Positions 63,678 to 64,000 of a stretch of 64,000 bases of DNA are shown here, piece by piece; the first letter of the stretch is position 1; every line of letters starts with the position of its first letter. Position numbers and translations under genes: made by a program. The stretch comes from Phymatolithon calcareum (Eukaryota; Rhodophyta; Florideophyceae; Hapalidiales). The stretch spans positions 2,480,001 through 2,544,000 of the forward strand of contig OZ345375.1 in assembly GCA_977006965.1 (NCBI GenBank), in the 5' to 3' direction. The notes beneath the pieces are model-generated. The model saw only the letters and a list, made by a program, of their open reading frames with translations. It was not told the DNA's origin and made no database searches.

Positions 63678-64000
63678 GAGAACAACCGCATTTTTTCTGC
63701 TCATGGCATATTTCTAACTCTTCGTTGCTCACTACACAGGGTTATTTTATTCAAGCACTTGTATAGAATTACGCAACCAGCGCCGAGTCGACGACGAAAT
63801 CCTCAGCTCTCGTTACCAAGGTAGCCCTTGCGAGCATCTTGGCTCTGGTTCCATCTAATCGTGAGTGAACGGTCGGGAGCTGAGATGCCATTCAAGTCCG
63901 ACTAAGTTTCTCCTACTTTATTGATGCCAACTATCATGCTGGCAGAACGGACATATCAGTGGGGGAACGGTACGTGTATGCACCGGTGATAATTCTGTGG

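Overview
The window is nuclear DNA of a eukaryote. It contains GT-AG introns, a COG-complex subunit gene, a MAP kinase with a TDY activation loop, a dual-specificity phosphatase, and many class I and class II transposable elements. The host genes are single-exon or nearly so and sit beside a large transposon-rich block. That pattern fits a compact but repeat-invaded algal genome. A florideophyte red alga such as Chondrus is my best guess (inference, moderate to low confidence). I saw no rRNA gene, no convincing tRNA gene and no CRISPR array.

Layout. Bases 1-5830 hold decayed NB-ARC/WD40 (APAF-1-like STAND) gene pieces, in tandem on the minus strand and once inverted on the plus strand. They surround minisatellite-like repeats. 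Bases 6187-13575 (minus) are one uninterrupted 2462-codon Helitron protein with an HUH/two-tyrosine Rep, a Pif1-type helicase and a C-terminal OTU-like protease. Its start codon lies directly beside about 58 copies of a TTTTG pentanucleotide. Bases 14.2-39 kb are a graveyard of shared repeat units, here called A, B, C and E. They carry promoters, 5' gene ends, one apparently intact intron-containing gene (17612-18656), and broken pieces of cellular genes: GMC oxidoreductase, a bromodomain protein and kinesin.

Bases 39.8-49.7 kb are a stack of DNA transposons and LINEs. A PIF/Harbinger-like transposase gene is split by a piggyBac-related element. A hAT remnant follows. A second piggyBac element has an intact TTAA target duplication and carries an unrelated ORF. 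Two 5'-truncated LINE copies lie tail to tail, each with its own 13-bp target-site duplication.

Bases 52.3-62.7 kb are the host gene cluster, all on the plus strand: a small two-exon basic protein, COG1 (Golgi tethering complex), a dual-specificity phosphatase and a TDY-type MAP kinase. The last two are 373 bp apart, and both have CACGTG boxes upstream, so a kinase and a possible regulator of it may be controlled together (inference). The right end (63.05-63.68 kb) has a perfect 224-bp direct duplication.

All assignments come from motifs read by eye. No database search was run.
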